Positions 6,140 to 14,006 of a DNA stretch of 14,006 nt are shown one piece after another. Location of the stretch: assembly GCA_903949225.1 (NCBI GenBank), contig CAJAYZ010000860.1, forward strand, positions 1 to 14,006, in the 5' to 3' direction. The notes under the pieces are model-generated. The model did no database searches. It saw nothing but the letters and a program-made list of their open reading frames with translations, and had not been told where the DNA came from. A program made the position numbers and the translations under genes. Every line of letters begins with the position of its first letter. The first letter of the stretch is position 1. The stretch comes from an uncultured Planctomycetaceae bacterium. GTDB lineage: Bacteria; Planctomycetota; Planctomycetia; Pirellulales; UBA1268.

Positions 6140-6643
6140 TCACGGGCCCGTCCACTCCCAGACGCCTTCCTGCCCCGCGCATTCATCGACCGCGACGATG
6201 ATCTTCCCGGGGAGCGGCGCGCCCGCCGCCGTGAGGGCTGTCGTCAACTCGTCGCCGATCCAAGCGGCGATCCACTCGGCGGTGGTGTTGGCCAGGGGCA
6301 GGAGGATGCACTCGTCGGCGGGGAACACCCAGCGGCGCCGTTCGAAGCGCACCGTCACCTCCGCAAGTCCTCCCGGGCCGATCGCTTCTCCCACCTCCAG
6401 GAGCCGATTGCGGGTCGGGAGGAGCATGCGGTGGTCGAGGCGGGCGACGATTGCAGAGAGCGTGTCGCGGAGCAGGATGAAGTCGACCACCATCCCGTGG
6501 GCATCCGGGGTGCCGTCGACCTCCACCGCCACGGTCCAGTTGTGGCCATGAAGGGGCTCGCAGAGGGTGTCGGTGAGGGTGATGAAATGCCCGGAGCAGA
6601 AGACATGCACCGCCTTGCGGAGTCTGACAGAAAAGCGTTCCAT
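6140..6643 (-). CDS. 6-pyruvoyl-tetrahydropterin synthase / QueD-like
   Basis: This 167-residue protein belongs to the PTPS/QueD T-fold family, which acts on dihydroneopterin triphosphate and similar pterins. The zinc histidines are present as H19, H32 and H34 (LHGHNW), preceded by the candidate catalytic C28. Further family marks are MVVDFILLRD (51-60), LDHRMLL (69-75), a TTAEW segment (120-124, where the family usually has PTxEN) and a C-terminal acidic region with E154. ATG at 6643 gives a standard N-terminus. The CitG-like gene lies upstream on the same strand with a 72-bp gap. Next to mch and an ATP-grasp ligase, a role in making the H4MPT pterin is the best reading. Queuosine precursor synthesis (QueD) is the main alternative, but no queC or queE is seen. 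Confidence 0.88.
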   Translation of the reverse strand: MERFSVRLRKAVHVFCSGHFITLTDTLCEPLHGHNWTVAVEVDGTPDAHGMVVDFILLRDTLSAIVARLDHRMLLPTRNRLLEVGEAIGPGGLAEVTVRFERRRWVFPADECILLPLANTTAEWIAAWIGDELTTALTAAGAPLPGKIIVAVDECAGQEGVWEWTGP

Positions 6644-6715
6644 GCTGCGTTCACCCGCGCGTCGTGGGAAAGTCGATCGTGGCCGGAGACCGGCCCGCCC
6701 CGGCGGAGCGTCGTG

Positions 6716-7618
6716 TCACCGAGTGGGGAGCCGTCCGTCACGGAGAAGAATGTACAGCGCGGCGGCGCAGAGATCGGCCGTCGTGCCGGGATTGACGCGC
6801 CGCGGATGCCGCAGCGATCGATCGAAGGCCGCGGCGGCGTCGCGCCACGACGCTTCCGGTTGCCCGATGACCTCCGCGGCCCGGCGCGAGACCTCGGCGG
6901 CAACATCGGGGCCGTGGCGGCGGGCGATGAGCGTGTCGGGCTCGCGGGCGAGCTGTCCGAGGAATCCGCGCACGATGGCCTCCTCGAGGGGAAGGCCCGT
7001 CGCGACCTCCGCGAGGAGATCGCTCACCAAGCCGTCCTCGAGAGGCCCCCAGCCGTCGGTCCACAGCCGTGCGATCCGGTCGTGGGGCGCTGCCGCCGCC
7101 ATTGCCGCCAGGAGATCGTCCGGCGGAGGGCCCGCCAGATCCCAGCGACCGCGTCTCCCCATTCCTCCCGGGGCCGCAATCGCGATCGCCTCCCAGGTGT
7201 CGGCTGCATCCTCACGCGTCAGCCGCTTGAGCACCGCGGCGACGTCGTCGGGGCGGAACGGCCGGCCAGCCTCCGCGCCGGGGACGCTTGCCAGGGGCGC
7301 GATCGCAAGGATGATGCCGAGATTGGCATTCGATCGTGTCACGCGGCGCGACGCCGACACCGCCGCGAGGATCGTCCGCCCGAGGGGCTGGGACGGCGCG
7401 GCCTCGATCGCCGGGGCGATCGCCCGCCCCGCGGCGACCAAGTCGGCATGGTCGAGATCGGCAAACGACGCTCTTGGATGGACATTCCCCGGCTTCTCCG
7501 CGGTCGCCTCGAGTCGACAGGCCTCGGCCACACACCATCCCCGGCTTCCCGGCCTGGAATGAGGTTCATCCTTCCAGGGAAGCTCCGACGACGGATCGTG
7601 GGGGGGGCTTGGTGGCAT
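6716..7618 (-). CDS. CitG/MdcB-like triphosphoribosyl-dephospho-CoA synthase family protein
   Basis: This 300-residue all-helical protein is of the CitG family, whose characterised members make the triphosphoribosyl-dephospho-CoA prosthetic group from ATP and dephospho-CoA. Recognisable marks are EATAEKPGNVHP (37-48), SNANLGIILAIAPLA (96-110) and NPGTTADLCAAALYILL near the C-terminus. No citrate or malonate lyase genes accompany it. Instead it precedes the PTPS-like gene and the mch block, and relatives in methylotrophs, planctomycetes and methanogens are found near H4MPT biosynthesis genes. A ribosyl-phosphate transfer role in cofactor synthesis is therefore inferred, not shown. ATG at 7618 is the longest start; residues 1-27 look unconserved and there is no Shine-Dalgarno site, so the true start may be further in. 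It diverges from ppk. Confidence 0.85.
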   Translation of the reverse strand: MPPSPPHDPSSELPWKDEPHSRPGSRGWCVAEACRLEATAEKPGNVHPRASFADLDHADLVAAGRAIAPAIEAAPSQPLGRTILAAVSASRRVTRSNANLGIILAIAPLASVPGAEAGRPFRPDDVAAVLKRLTREDAADTWEAIAIAAPGGMGRRGRWDLAGPPPDDLLAAMAAAAPHDRIARLWTDGWGPLEDGLVSDLLAEVATGLPLEEAIVRGFLGQLAREPDTLIARRHGPDVAAEVSRRAAEVIGQPEASWRDAAAAFDRSLRHPRRVNPGTTADLCAAALYILLRDGRLPTR

Positions 7619-7630
7619 GGCGGTTGGTAG

Positions 7631-7646
7631 CGGCGTCAGGACGCCG
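7631..7646. promoter_or_regulatory. Near-perfect palindrome before the CitG-like gene
   Basis: CGGCGTC-AG-GACGCCG has 7-bp arms around a 2-nt centre and begins 13 bp upstream of the CitG-like start codon at 7618. The position suits an operator or a leader hairpin of that gene. The base content is GC-rich, so chance is possible. Confidence 0.35.
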
Positions 7647-7729
7647 GGCCGTCTCCAGTGGGGCTGTGCTGTTTGTGAGGATGAAGCGAGGATCCGAAGG
7701 CAACTGGGTCAGGGTGGGTAAACTTCCTC

Positions 7730-7767
7730 AGGCATCCATGCCTTCCACGCCGCCGCCCGATCGGCGG
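7730..7767 (+). promoter_or_regulatory. Two dyads in the ppk upstream region
   Basis: AGGCAT-CC-ATGCCT (7730-7743) and CCGCCG-CCCGAT-CGGCGG (7750-7767) follow each other 72-109 bp before the ppk ATG. A T6 run lies at 7788-7793, 20 nt after the second dyad, too far for a standard terminator. They may be regulator sites or leader hairpins. No Pho-box-like repeat was recognised in the rest of this 220-bp divergent gap. Confidence 0.3.
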
Positions 7768-7838
7768 ACAAGACCCTTGTTTAGCACTTTTTTCGTTCCC
7801 ACCGGACGACGCCACCAGACCGGAGCACGCCCCACGCC

Positions 7839-10040
<2,202 letters not shown>

Positions 10041-10071
10041 GCCGTTCGGGCCGCCGCCCGGCGCCCTTGCC

Positions 10072-10101
10072 TTGAAGCGGCTCGTGCCGCGTTCGTAAAC
10101 T
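10072..10101 (+). promoter_or_regulatory. Sigma70-like promoter of the J-protein-rnpA-yidD unit
   Basis: TTGAAG (10072-10077) and TAAACT (10096-10101) are spaced by 18 nt, each matching 4 of 6 consensus positions. The predicted start near 10108 gives a leader of about 70 nt with a hairpin, before the ATG at 10180. Found by eye. Confidence 0.42.
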
Positions 10102-10113
10102 CAAGCCTTCCAT

Positions 10114-10142
10114 GGCCCGTTTCGCGCCCATTTCAACGGGCC
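10114..10142 (+). promoter_or_regulatory. 8-bp hairpin in the J-protein leader
   Basis: GGCCCGTT (10114-10121) pairs perfectly with AACGGGCC (10135-10142) around a 13-nt loop, shortly after the predicted transcription start. It is not a CIRCE element and there is no T-run. It may be a heat-sensitive structure or an operator, but it does not cover the ribosome site (GGAG at 10172-10175). Confidence 0.4.
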
Positions 10143-10179
10143 GAGGCCAGACCGACGAACCCGAGAGTGGCGGAGCCTG

Positions 10180-11160
10180 ATGGCTGACGATCATTACCAG
10201 ACGCTCGGGGTGCCGCGGACGGCATCGGCCGAGGATATCCGCAAGGCTTACCGGGAACTGGCGCGGAAGTACCACCCCGATCTCCATCCCGATGACAACG
10301 CCGCGAAGGAGAAGTTCAAGAAGGTCCAGACGGCGTTTGACACGCTCAACGACTCGAGCAAGCGCGAGATGTACGACCGCTACGGCAGCGCCTTCGAGGG
10401 GGTCGGCGCAGGGAACGCGGGGCCGAGGGGCGGATGGGGTGGCGGCCGGGGGCCTTTTCCAGGGGGCGGCGGAGCGGCTCCGTTCGGAGGAGGTGAGATC
10501 GATCTCGAGAGCCTGTTCGGCGGCGCTGGTGGCGGATTCGGTGATCTGTTCGGGGGCGGTGGCGGAGCCGGGAAGACGCGATCCCGGCGGAAGCCGGTCC
10601 AGGAACCGGGCGAAGACATCACGACACATATCGATATCCCCTTCCGGCTCGCCATCGATGGCGGCAAAACCGACGTCCGGCTCGAACGCGACTCCGGCAA
10701 GGAGACGATCAGCGTCACAATTCCCCAGGGGATCCCCGACGGCGCCCGAATGCGGGTCCGCGGTCAAGGGATGCCGGGCCGAGGGGGTGGGCCTGCCGGC
10801 GACCTGCTCCTCGAGGTGGGGATCGAACCGCATCCGGTCTATCGGCGCGACGGCGACACGCTCGAGGTGACGCTCCCGATGAGCCTCTCGGAGGCCGTGG
10901 AGGGGGCGAAGGTCGATCTGCCAACGCCGTGGGGCACGATCAGCCTGCGGATCCCGCCGATGACCAGTGGCGGACGGAAGCTCAGGGCCGCCGGCATGGG
11001 AGTCAGGCACGCTAACGGTGCGAAGGGGGATCTGATCGCCGAGGTGCAGATTGTGCTCCCGATCAACACGCTCGCTCCCGACGTCGCCAAGAATCTCCTC
11101 ACGGCCGCGAAGGCTGCAGAAGAGGGGGCGCCTCCGCCACGCCCCGGACTGACGTGGTGA
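10180..11160 (+). CDS. DnaJ-type (class B) co-chaperone
   Basis: This 326-residue J-domain protein stimulates the ATPase of DnaK/Hsp70 and delivers unfolded clients. The J domain covers about 4-70 with the essential HPD at 32-34. A Gly/Phe-rich linker follows (about 74-131), containing repeated GGG and LFGG units. The C-terminal substrate-binding beta domains span about 145-305. The four CxxCxGxG zinc motifs of classical DnaJ are absent, so it resembles CbpA or DnaJB proteins. GGAG (10172-10175) lies 4 nt before the ATG. Its stop codon overlaps the GTG start of rnpA, implying translational coupling. No dnaK or grpE is nearby. Confidence 0.94.
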   Translation: MADDHYQTLGVPRTASAEDIRKAYRELARKYHPDLHPDDNAAKEKFKKVQTAFDTLNDSSKREMYDRYGSAFEGVGAGNAGPRGGWGGGRGPFPGGGGAAPFGGGEIDLESLFGGAGGGFGDLFGGGGGAGKTRSRRKPVQEPGEDITTHIDIPFRLAIDGGKTDVRLERDSGKETISVTIPQGIPDGARMRVRGQGMPGRGGGPAGDLLLEVGIEPHPVYRRDGDTLEVTLPMSLSEAVEGAKVDLPTPWGTISLRIPPMTSGGRKLRAAGMGVRHANGAKGDLIAEVQIVLPINTLAPDVAKNLLTAAKAAEEGAPPPRPGLTW

Positions 11161-11594
11161 GCGGCGGCGGGGAGTCGTTTCCGAAAGCCTCTCGGCTCCT
11201 GCGGCCGTCGGAGTTCGACCGCGTCTACCGCTTCCGGCGGAGTGCTGCCGAGGGGGCGCTGGTGCTCTACGCCTGCCCTCGCCCTCTCCAAGCCAGCGTC
11301 AGGCCGTCGCCGGCCCGGCTGGGGATGTCGGTGTCGCGACGGATCGGCAACGCCGTGGTCCGCAACGCCTGGAAACGCCGGTTGCGGGAGGCGTTCCGCG
11401 TGGCCCGCAAGCGAATCCCCGCCGGGCACGATTACCTCGTCGTCGTCCGCTCGGGTGCGGCCCCCGGCGGGGCTGATGGAGCGGCGAAGGTCGAGGGCAT
11501 GCTCGTCGCGCTCGCCACGAGGATCGTCTTGCGTCCGGCCTACCGGGATGCCGAGGTTCCCCCGGTCGTTCCCACGAAGCCTCGCCGCCGATGA
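11157..11594 (+). CDS. rnpA: RNase P protein component
   Basis: This is the small basic protein subunit of RNase P, which binds the rnpB RNA and helps recognise the 5' leader of precursor tRNA. The product is about 145 residues. The family signature is the Arg-rich helix RRIGNAVVRNAWKRRLREAF (about 61-80, including the RNR motif), preceded by LRPSEFDRVY and followed by HDYLVVVR. GTG at 11157 overlaps the TGA of the J-protein gene (GTGA); GTG at 11154 is equally possible. The stop overlaps the ATG of yidD by ATGA. The usual upstream partner rpmH is not present here. The C-terminal tail (about 105-145) is poorly defined. Confidence 0.95.
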   Translation: MSGGGESFPKASRLLRPSEFDRVYRFRRSAAEGALVLYACPRPLQASVRPSPARLGMSVSRRIGNAVVRNAWKRRLREAFRVARKRIPAGHDYLVVVRSGAAPGGADGAAKVEGMLVALATRIVLRPAYRDAEVPPVVPTKPRRR

Positions 11595-11845
11595 GAGCCA
11601 AGGGCAGACCCTCGTGGGTGGCCATGCTCGACCGCGGCGTCGTTGCGCTCTTGGCTGTGCTGATCCGCATCTATCAGCGGTTGTTCAGCCCGCTCCTTGG
11701 GCCGACCTGCCGGTTCCGGCCAACCTGCAGCGTCTACTTCCTCGAGTCCCTTCAATCTCACGGCGCTGTCCGCGGCAGCCTCCGTGGCCTGCGGCGGATC
11801 TGCCGTTGCCATCCCTGGAGCCGCGGGGGATGGGATCCGCCGTGA
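11591..11845 (+). CDS. yidD: Membrane protein insertion efficiency factor YidD
   Basis: YidD is a small membrane-associated protein that supports YidC-dependent insertion of inner-membrane proteins. The 84-residue product (E. coli: 85) has a hydrophobic/amphipathic N-terminal helix (about 15-27), the motif YQRLFSPLLGPTCRFRPTCS (28-47) and the ending CRCHPWSRGGWDPP. Family cysteines appear at 40, 46, 71 and 73. The ATG overlaps the rnpA stop codon by 4 nt, and the rnpA-yidD order is common across bacteria. Normally yidC follows, but here the next gene is a Nudix gene on the opposite strand ending 5 bp away. Confidence 0.96.
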   Translation: MRAKGRPSWVAMLDRGVVALLAVLIRIYQRLFSPLLGPTCRFRPTCSVYFLESLQSHGAVRGSLRGLRRICRCHPWSRGGWDPP

Positions 11846-11850
11846 GCCGG

Positions 11851-12258
11851 TCAGCCGGGGTGTTCACCGGCGAGGAGCAGCCGTATGACCTCCGCATTGG
11901 CCGGTGGGAAGCGACAACGCGTGAGGTCTTCGATCTTCAGCCAGATGAACGGTGGCTGCGGAGAAACGTCGGCGTCGACGGGCGCGGCGCGGTGGAAGTG
12001 GATTTCGATCGGCCCCCCGCTCGAGTTCGCCCGAGCGACATGGAGCCGCTGACCGATGTTTACCGCGATGCCGCTCTCCTCGAAGCACTCCCGGGCCGCT
12101 GCCAGCTCAACAGCTTCCCCCGCCTCCACCTTCCCGCCGGGGAACTCGTCCCGCCCCGGCGCATCGGCCGCGTCGTCACGGCGTCTGCCGACGAGAACAC
12201 TGCCAGCCGAGAGGACCACGGCCACTGCGATGACGGTCGGCGCGGAAGGTTGGCTCAC
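11851..12258 (-). CDS. Nudix (MutT-like) hydrolase
   Basis: This 135-residue Nudix hydrolase cleaves a nucleoside diphosphate linked to another moiety. The full Nudix box is present: G42, E48, then R56-E57, E60-E61 and G63 in the GX5EX7REUXEEXGU pattern. The short length, the FPGGKVEAGE context and a C-terminal PPFIWLKIEDL segment resemble MutT/8-oxo-dGTPase-like members, but the substrate cannot be fixed from sequence. The start is GTG at 12258, overlapping the fabI stop (GTGA), so translation is probably coupled to fabI. It ends 5 bp from the convergent yidD. Confidence 0.92.
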   Translation of the reverse strand: MSQPSAPTVIAVAVVLSAGSVLVGRRRDDAADAPGRDEFPGGKVEAGEAVELAAARECFEESGIAVNIGQRLHVARANSSGGPIEIHFHRAAPVDADVSPQPPFIWLKIEDLTRCRFPPANAEVIRLLLAGEHPG

Positions 12259-13082
12259 GCTTCGGGCTGCTTGACGAGCTCAAGGAGCCGGCCGGGCGAA
12301 CCCATGATGTTGTAGCCGGCATCGACATGGAGGATCTCGCCGGTGATCCCGAGCGATTCGCGCGACAGGAGCCACGACCCTGCCTTCCCCACTTCTCCTT
12401 GGGTGATGTTCCGCCCCATCGGCGACATGTGCTGATAGAGGCCGAGCATCTCATCGACCCCGGCGCCGCGGCCGGCAAGCGTCCGCAGTGGGCCCGCGCT
12501 CACGGCATTGACGCGGACGCCAGCGGGCCCGAGGTCGTAGGCCATGTACTTCACGCAGGCATCGAGGGTGGCCTTGCAGACGCCCATGATGTTGTAGCCG
12601 GGAACCACCTTCTCGCCACCGAAGTAGGTGAGGGTGAGGATGGAACTGTCGGCGGACAGGATCCCGCGGGCGAGGCGGCCGACGGCGAGGAGGCTGTAGG
12701 CGCTCGTCTCCATCGCCACCCGGAAGCCTTCGCGACTGCAGTTGGTCGTCTCCCCCTTGAGGTCTTCCATGGGGGCGTAGGCGATCGAGTGGACGAGGAA
12801 GTCAATCGTGCCGAACTCATCCTTCGCCCGCTGCATGACAGCGGCGATCTGTTCGTCGCTGCCGGCATCCATCGGCACGAGGAACTTGGCGTTCGGCTCC
12901 GGGTCGGTGAGCATCGCGACGCGGCGACGGTTCCGCTGCCGCTCGTCGTCGGGGCGGTCGGGGAGGTGGGAGAAGCCGATCTGCCCCCCCTCGGCGAGGA
13001 TCTCTTTGGCGATCGCCCAGGCGATCGAATGGTCGTTGGCGACACCGAGGACGACACCTTTGAGACCGTCGAACCTACCCAT
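12255..13082 (-). CDS. fabI: Enoyl-ACP reductase (NADH)
   Basis: FabI catalyses the last reduction of each fatty-acid elongation cycle. It is a short-chain dehydrogenase fold of 275 residues with a nucleotide-binding GVANDHSIAWAIAKE (13-27), a SIAYAP strand end (99-104) and the catalytic Tyr-x6-Lys pair Y163/K170, with Y153 in YFGGEK. The C-terminal GEILHVDAGYNIMG is typical. ATG at 13082 is preferred over ATG at 13091: the only strong Shine-Dalgarno site, GGAGG, touches the upstream ATG directly but lies 9 nt before the downstream one. A charged RQRNRRR stretch (about 48-54) replaces part of a loop in the E. coli protein. The gene leads a pair with the overlapping Nudix gene. Confidence 0.96.
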   Translation of the reverse strand: MGRFDGLKGVVLGVANDHSIAWAIAKEILAEGGQIGFSHLPDRPDDERQRNRRRVAMLTDPEPNAKFLVPMDAGSDEQIAAVMQRAKDEFGTIDFLVHSIAYAPMEDLKGETTNCSREGFRVAMETSAYSLLAVGRLARGILSADSSILTLTYFGGEKVVPGYNIMGVCKATLDACVKYMAYDLGPAGVRVNAVSAGPLRTLAGRGAGVDEMLGLYQHMSPMGRNITQGEVGKAGSWLLSRESLGITGEILHVDAGYNIMGSPGRLLELVKQPEA

Positions 13083-13162
13083 CGAATCCATCCTCCAGAT
13101 GCGGGAACCGGGGCTTGTGACCGTACTGGGCAGGTGATGCCGAAGCCGGTCGGGAAGCGCGG

Positions 13163-13191
13163 AATGTAGCGGTTAACGCAGAATGCCTCAA
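13163..13191 (-). promoter_or_regulatory. Sigma70-like promoter of fabI
   Basis: On the minus strand TTGAGG (13191-13186) and TACATT (13168-13163) are 17 nt apart, each matching 4 of 6. A start near 13156 leaves about 74 nt of leader before the fabI ATG at 13082. Found by eye. The rest of the 13083-13306 gap holds a GGCCC-CGAG-GGGCC hairpin (13232-13245) without a T-run. Confidence 0.42.
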
Positions 13192-13267
13192 CGCGGAAAC
13201 CGCCTCTGAACGATCGAAGAACTAGGTTTTGGGCCCCGAGGGGCCGAAACCCCGCTCTTCCGGCCCC

Positions 13268-13296
13268 TTGTTCTCCCGCCCGACGACGGTTAAAGT
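13268..13296 (+). promoter_or_regulatory. Possible promoter of tRNA-Lys
   Basis: TTGTTC (13268-13273) and TAAAGT (13291-13296) have 17-nt spacing; the matches are 3 of 6 and 4 of 6. The predicted start near 13303 would be only about 4 nt upstream of the mature tRNA 5' end, an unusually short leader. Confidence 0.4.
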
Positions 13297-13306
13297 TTGC
13301 GTGTCA

Positions 13307-13380
13307 GCCTCGTTAGCTCAACTGGTCAGAGCATCTGACTCTTAATCAGAGGGTTCTTGGTTCGAGTCCAAGACGAGGCA
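13307..13380 (+). tRNA. tRNA-Lys (anticodon CTT)
   Basis: This is a 74-nt cloverleaf reading AAG codons. The acceptor arms GCCTCGT and ACGAGGC pair over 7 bp and are followed by discriminator A at 13380. The D-arm region reads TAGCTCAACTGGTCAGAGC, the anticodon arm has TCTGA/TCAGA around the loop CTCTTAA (anticodon CTT), and the T arm carries the GGTTCGAGTCC-type loop. The 3' CCA is not encoded (TTT follows), so it must be added enzymatically. No tRNA neighbour is present. The tandem hairpin array begins 16 nt after its 3' end. Confidence 0.97.
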
Positions 13381-13396
13381 TTTGCTGGCTGATTTC

Positions 13397-13478
13397 GTCG
13401 CACCGCCCAGGGTGCGAACAGGTTATGTCGCACCGCCCAGGGTGCGAATGGCTCAAGTCGCACCGCCCAGGGTGCGAA
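13397..13478. repeat. Three identical 22-bp hairpin repeats, period 30
   Basis: Three exact copies of a 22-nt unit begin at 13397, 13427 and 13457, separated by two different 8-nt spacers. Each contains a perfect hairpin TCGCACC-GCCCAG-GGTGCGA (7-bp stem, 6-nt loop). The period is exactly 30 bp. The unit is too short, and the spacers far too short, for CRISPR. No protein in either strand is credible here: on the minus strand the repeats only translate as a 10-residue FAPWAVR repeat in a frame that continues through the antisense of the tRNA. Confidence 0.85.
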
Positions 13479-13485
13479 TGGCGGT

Positions 13486-13535
13486 TCCGGCGGAATTGCC
13501 GGACGATGCCCTCCGGCGGAATTGCCGGACGATGC
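13486..13535. repeat. Two identical 24-bp hairpin repeats, period 26
   Basis: Two exact copies of a 24-nt unit at 13486-13509 and 13512-13535 each hold TCCGGC-GGAATT-GCCGGA (6-bp stem, 6-nt loop) followed by CGATGC. They begin 7 bp after the preceding 22-bp repeats and are unrelated in sequence to them. Confidence 0.85.
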
Positions 13536-13537
13536 TT

Positions 13538-13657
13538 CCGACCGAATTATAGGTCGGTCTGGCCGCGACGCCCTCTGGCGTCGGCGGGGTGCATGCGCCG
13601 CCAGTCGTGGCGGGTCGATCGGCCGCGGCGCGTCCCCTCCAGCCGGCATCTCCGGCT
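13538..13657. repeat. Three further single-copy hairpins
   Basis: CCGACC-GAATTATA-GGTCGG (13538-13557) resembles the 24-bp unit in its GAATT loop. CGACGCC-CTCT-GGCGTCG (13566-13583) and AGCCGG-CATCT-CCGGCT (13641-13657) follow. Together with the repeats before them they make eight hairpins in about 260 bp between tRNA-Lys and the secreted-protein gene. The remainder of this 360-bp gene-free stretch (13658-13740) shows only a ribosome site before the next gene. Confidence 0.6.
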
Positions 13658-13740
13658 TCTGCGGCCTCGGTGAATCGCTTCCGGCCGGAGCGGTCGATAC
13701 GATCAAGGGAAGGTCGGAGCGGTCGCTTGAGGGAGTGATC

Positions 13741-14006
13741 ATGACGCGAGGGTTTCGGGCTCTTCTTGCCGGCGTGGCGATTACCCTGGCCAGCTTTGGC
13801 GGCGATGCAGTGATCGCGCAGTCGCCAGCCGCCGAGAACTTCGGCGGCTATGCCGTCTCGGAAGGGCCGTTCACGTTCACCGGCAATGGCCTCGTCGGCA
13901 CCTCGGTCGGCCGGTTTACGTTCTTCAACAACGGCCTGACCGCCACCCGCGTCGGCAACGCCACCGCCTGGAACAACGGCGTCGTCTCGACGCGCCTCGG
14001 CCGCAA
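13741..14006 (+). CDS. Secreted repeat protein, 5' part
   Basis: The frame runs from ATG at 13741 off the window end (88 codons visible). GGGAG at 13731-13735, 5 nt before the ATG, is a clear ribosome site. The N-terminus is a Sec-type signal peptide: basic MTRGFR, a hydrophobic core (about 7-19) and a probable cleavage after A26 (VIA|QS). The mature part is rich in Gly, Asn and Thr. It shows a 15-residue repeat with the pattern NNG-x-x-x-TR-x-G (NNG at 63-65 and 78-80), which suggests a beta-strand repeat or an extracellular surface/adhesin protein. I do not recognise the family, and the function is unknown. Confidence 0.75.
   Translation, partial: MTRGFRALLAGVAITLASFGGDAVIAQSPAAENFGGYAVSEGPFTFTGNGLVGTSVGRFTFFNNGLTATRVGNATAWNNGVVSTRLGR

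Noticed and set aside
6431..7630. 399-codon plus-strand open frame opposite the PTPS-like and CitG-like genes
   Set aside because: Antisense shadow spanning two identified genes; no recognisable domain.
7780..7793. CIRCE-like half site TTAGCACT and T-run before ppk
   Set aside because: Only one half of the element is present and the T-run is too far from a hairpin for a terminator.
13232..13245. GC hairpin GGCCC-CGAG-GGGCC as a terminator
   Set aside because: No T-run follows on either strand, and it sits between two divergent promoters rather than after a gene.
13397..13478. CRISPR array
   Set aside because: Repeats of 22 bp with 8-nt spacers are outside the CRISPR range, each repeat is a full hairpin, and no cas gene is present.
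13326..13742. 138-codon minus-strand frame with FAPWAVR repeats
   Set aside because: Its C-terminal end is the antisense translation of tRNA-Lys and its repeats are the translated hairpin array; typical spurious annotation.

Overview
The window is GC-rich (roughly two thirds G+C by eye) bacterial chromosome and most likely comes from a planctomycete of the Pirellulales type. The main argument is a methenyl-tetrahydromethanopterin cyclohydrolase gene (mch) next to a RimK-like ATP-grasp ligase, a 6-pyruvoyl-tetrahydropterin-synthase-like gene and a CitG-like gene. This tetrahydromethanopterin (H4MPT) C1 set is known in bacteria mainly from methylotrophic proteobacteria and planctomycetes. Scarce Shine-Dalgarno sites and GTG starts fit as well. 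The assignment is inference; no 16S rRNA or complete marker set is visible.

Layout. 1-219 is the broken-off 3' part of an alpha-glucan phosphorylase reading frame that stops matching its family at an abrupt junction. 252-1888 (minus) is an FHA-domain gene followed by rsgA, behind a recognisable promoter. Diverging from it, about 2028-2484 (plus) is the RNase P RNA gene rnpB, closed by a very long P1-type helix. 2508-2963 (minus) is a ribbon-helix-helix protein. 3221-7618 is the pterin/C1 block, all on the minus strand (CitG-like, PTPS-like, mch, ATP-grasp ligase), except for a DtxR/MntR-type metalloregulator at 5429-6097 placed on the plus strand in the middle. 7839-10040 (plus) is polyphosphate kinase 1. 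10180-11845 (plus) is an overlapping trio: a DnaJ-type (class B) co-chaperone, rnpA and yidD. 11851-13082 (minus) is fabI overlapping a Nudix hydrolase gene. 13307-13380 is tRNA-Lys(CTT), followed by about 260 bp of tandem hairpin repeats and then the start of a secreted protein that runs off the window.

How the genes work together. RsgA, RNase P RNA, RNase P protein, the J-protein, YidD and tRNA-Lys are RNA-maturation and protein-biogenesis functions; FabI is fatty-acid elongation; PPK1 makes polyphosphate. The pterin block probably makes and uses the H4MPT cofactor for formaldehyde or formate oxidation. Its DtxR-like neighbour and several near-perfect palindromes in the 5205-5428 and 7619-7838 intergenic regions are candidate regulatory elements.

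The least explained parts are the phosphorylase/rsgA junction near 220-250, the extended P1 helix of rnpB, the alternating hairpins at 3107-3163, and the hairpin array at 13397-13657. I found no CRISPR array, insertion sequence, prophage or defence system. All alignments were made by eye.
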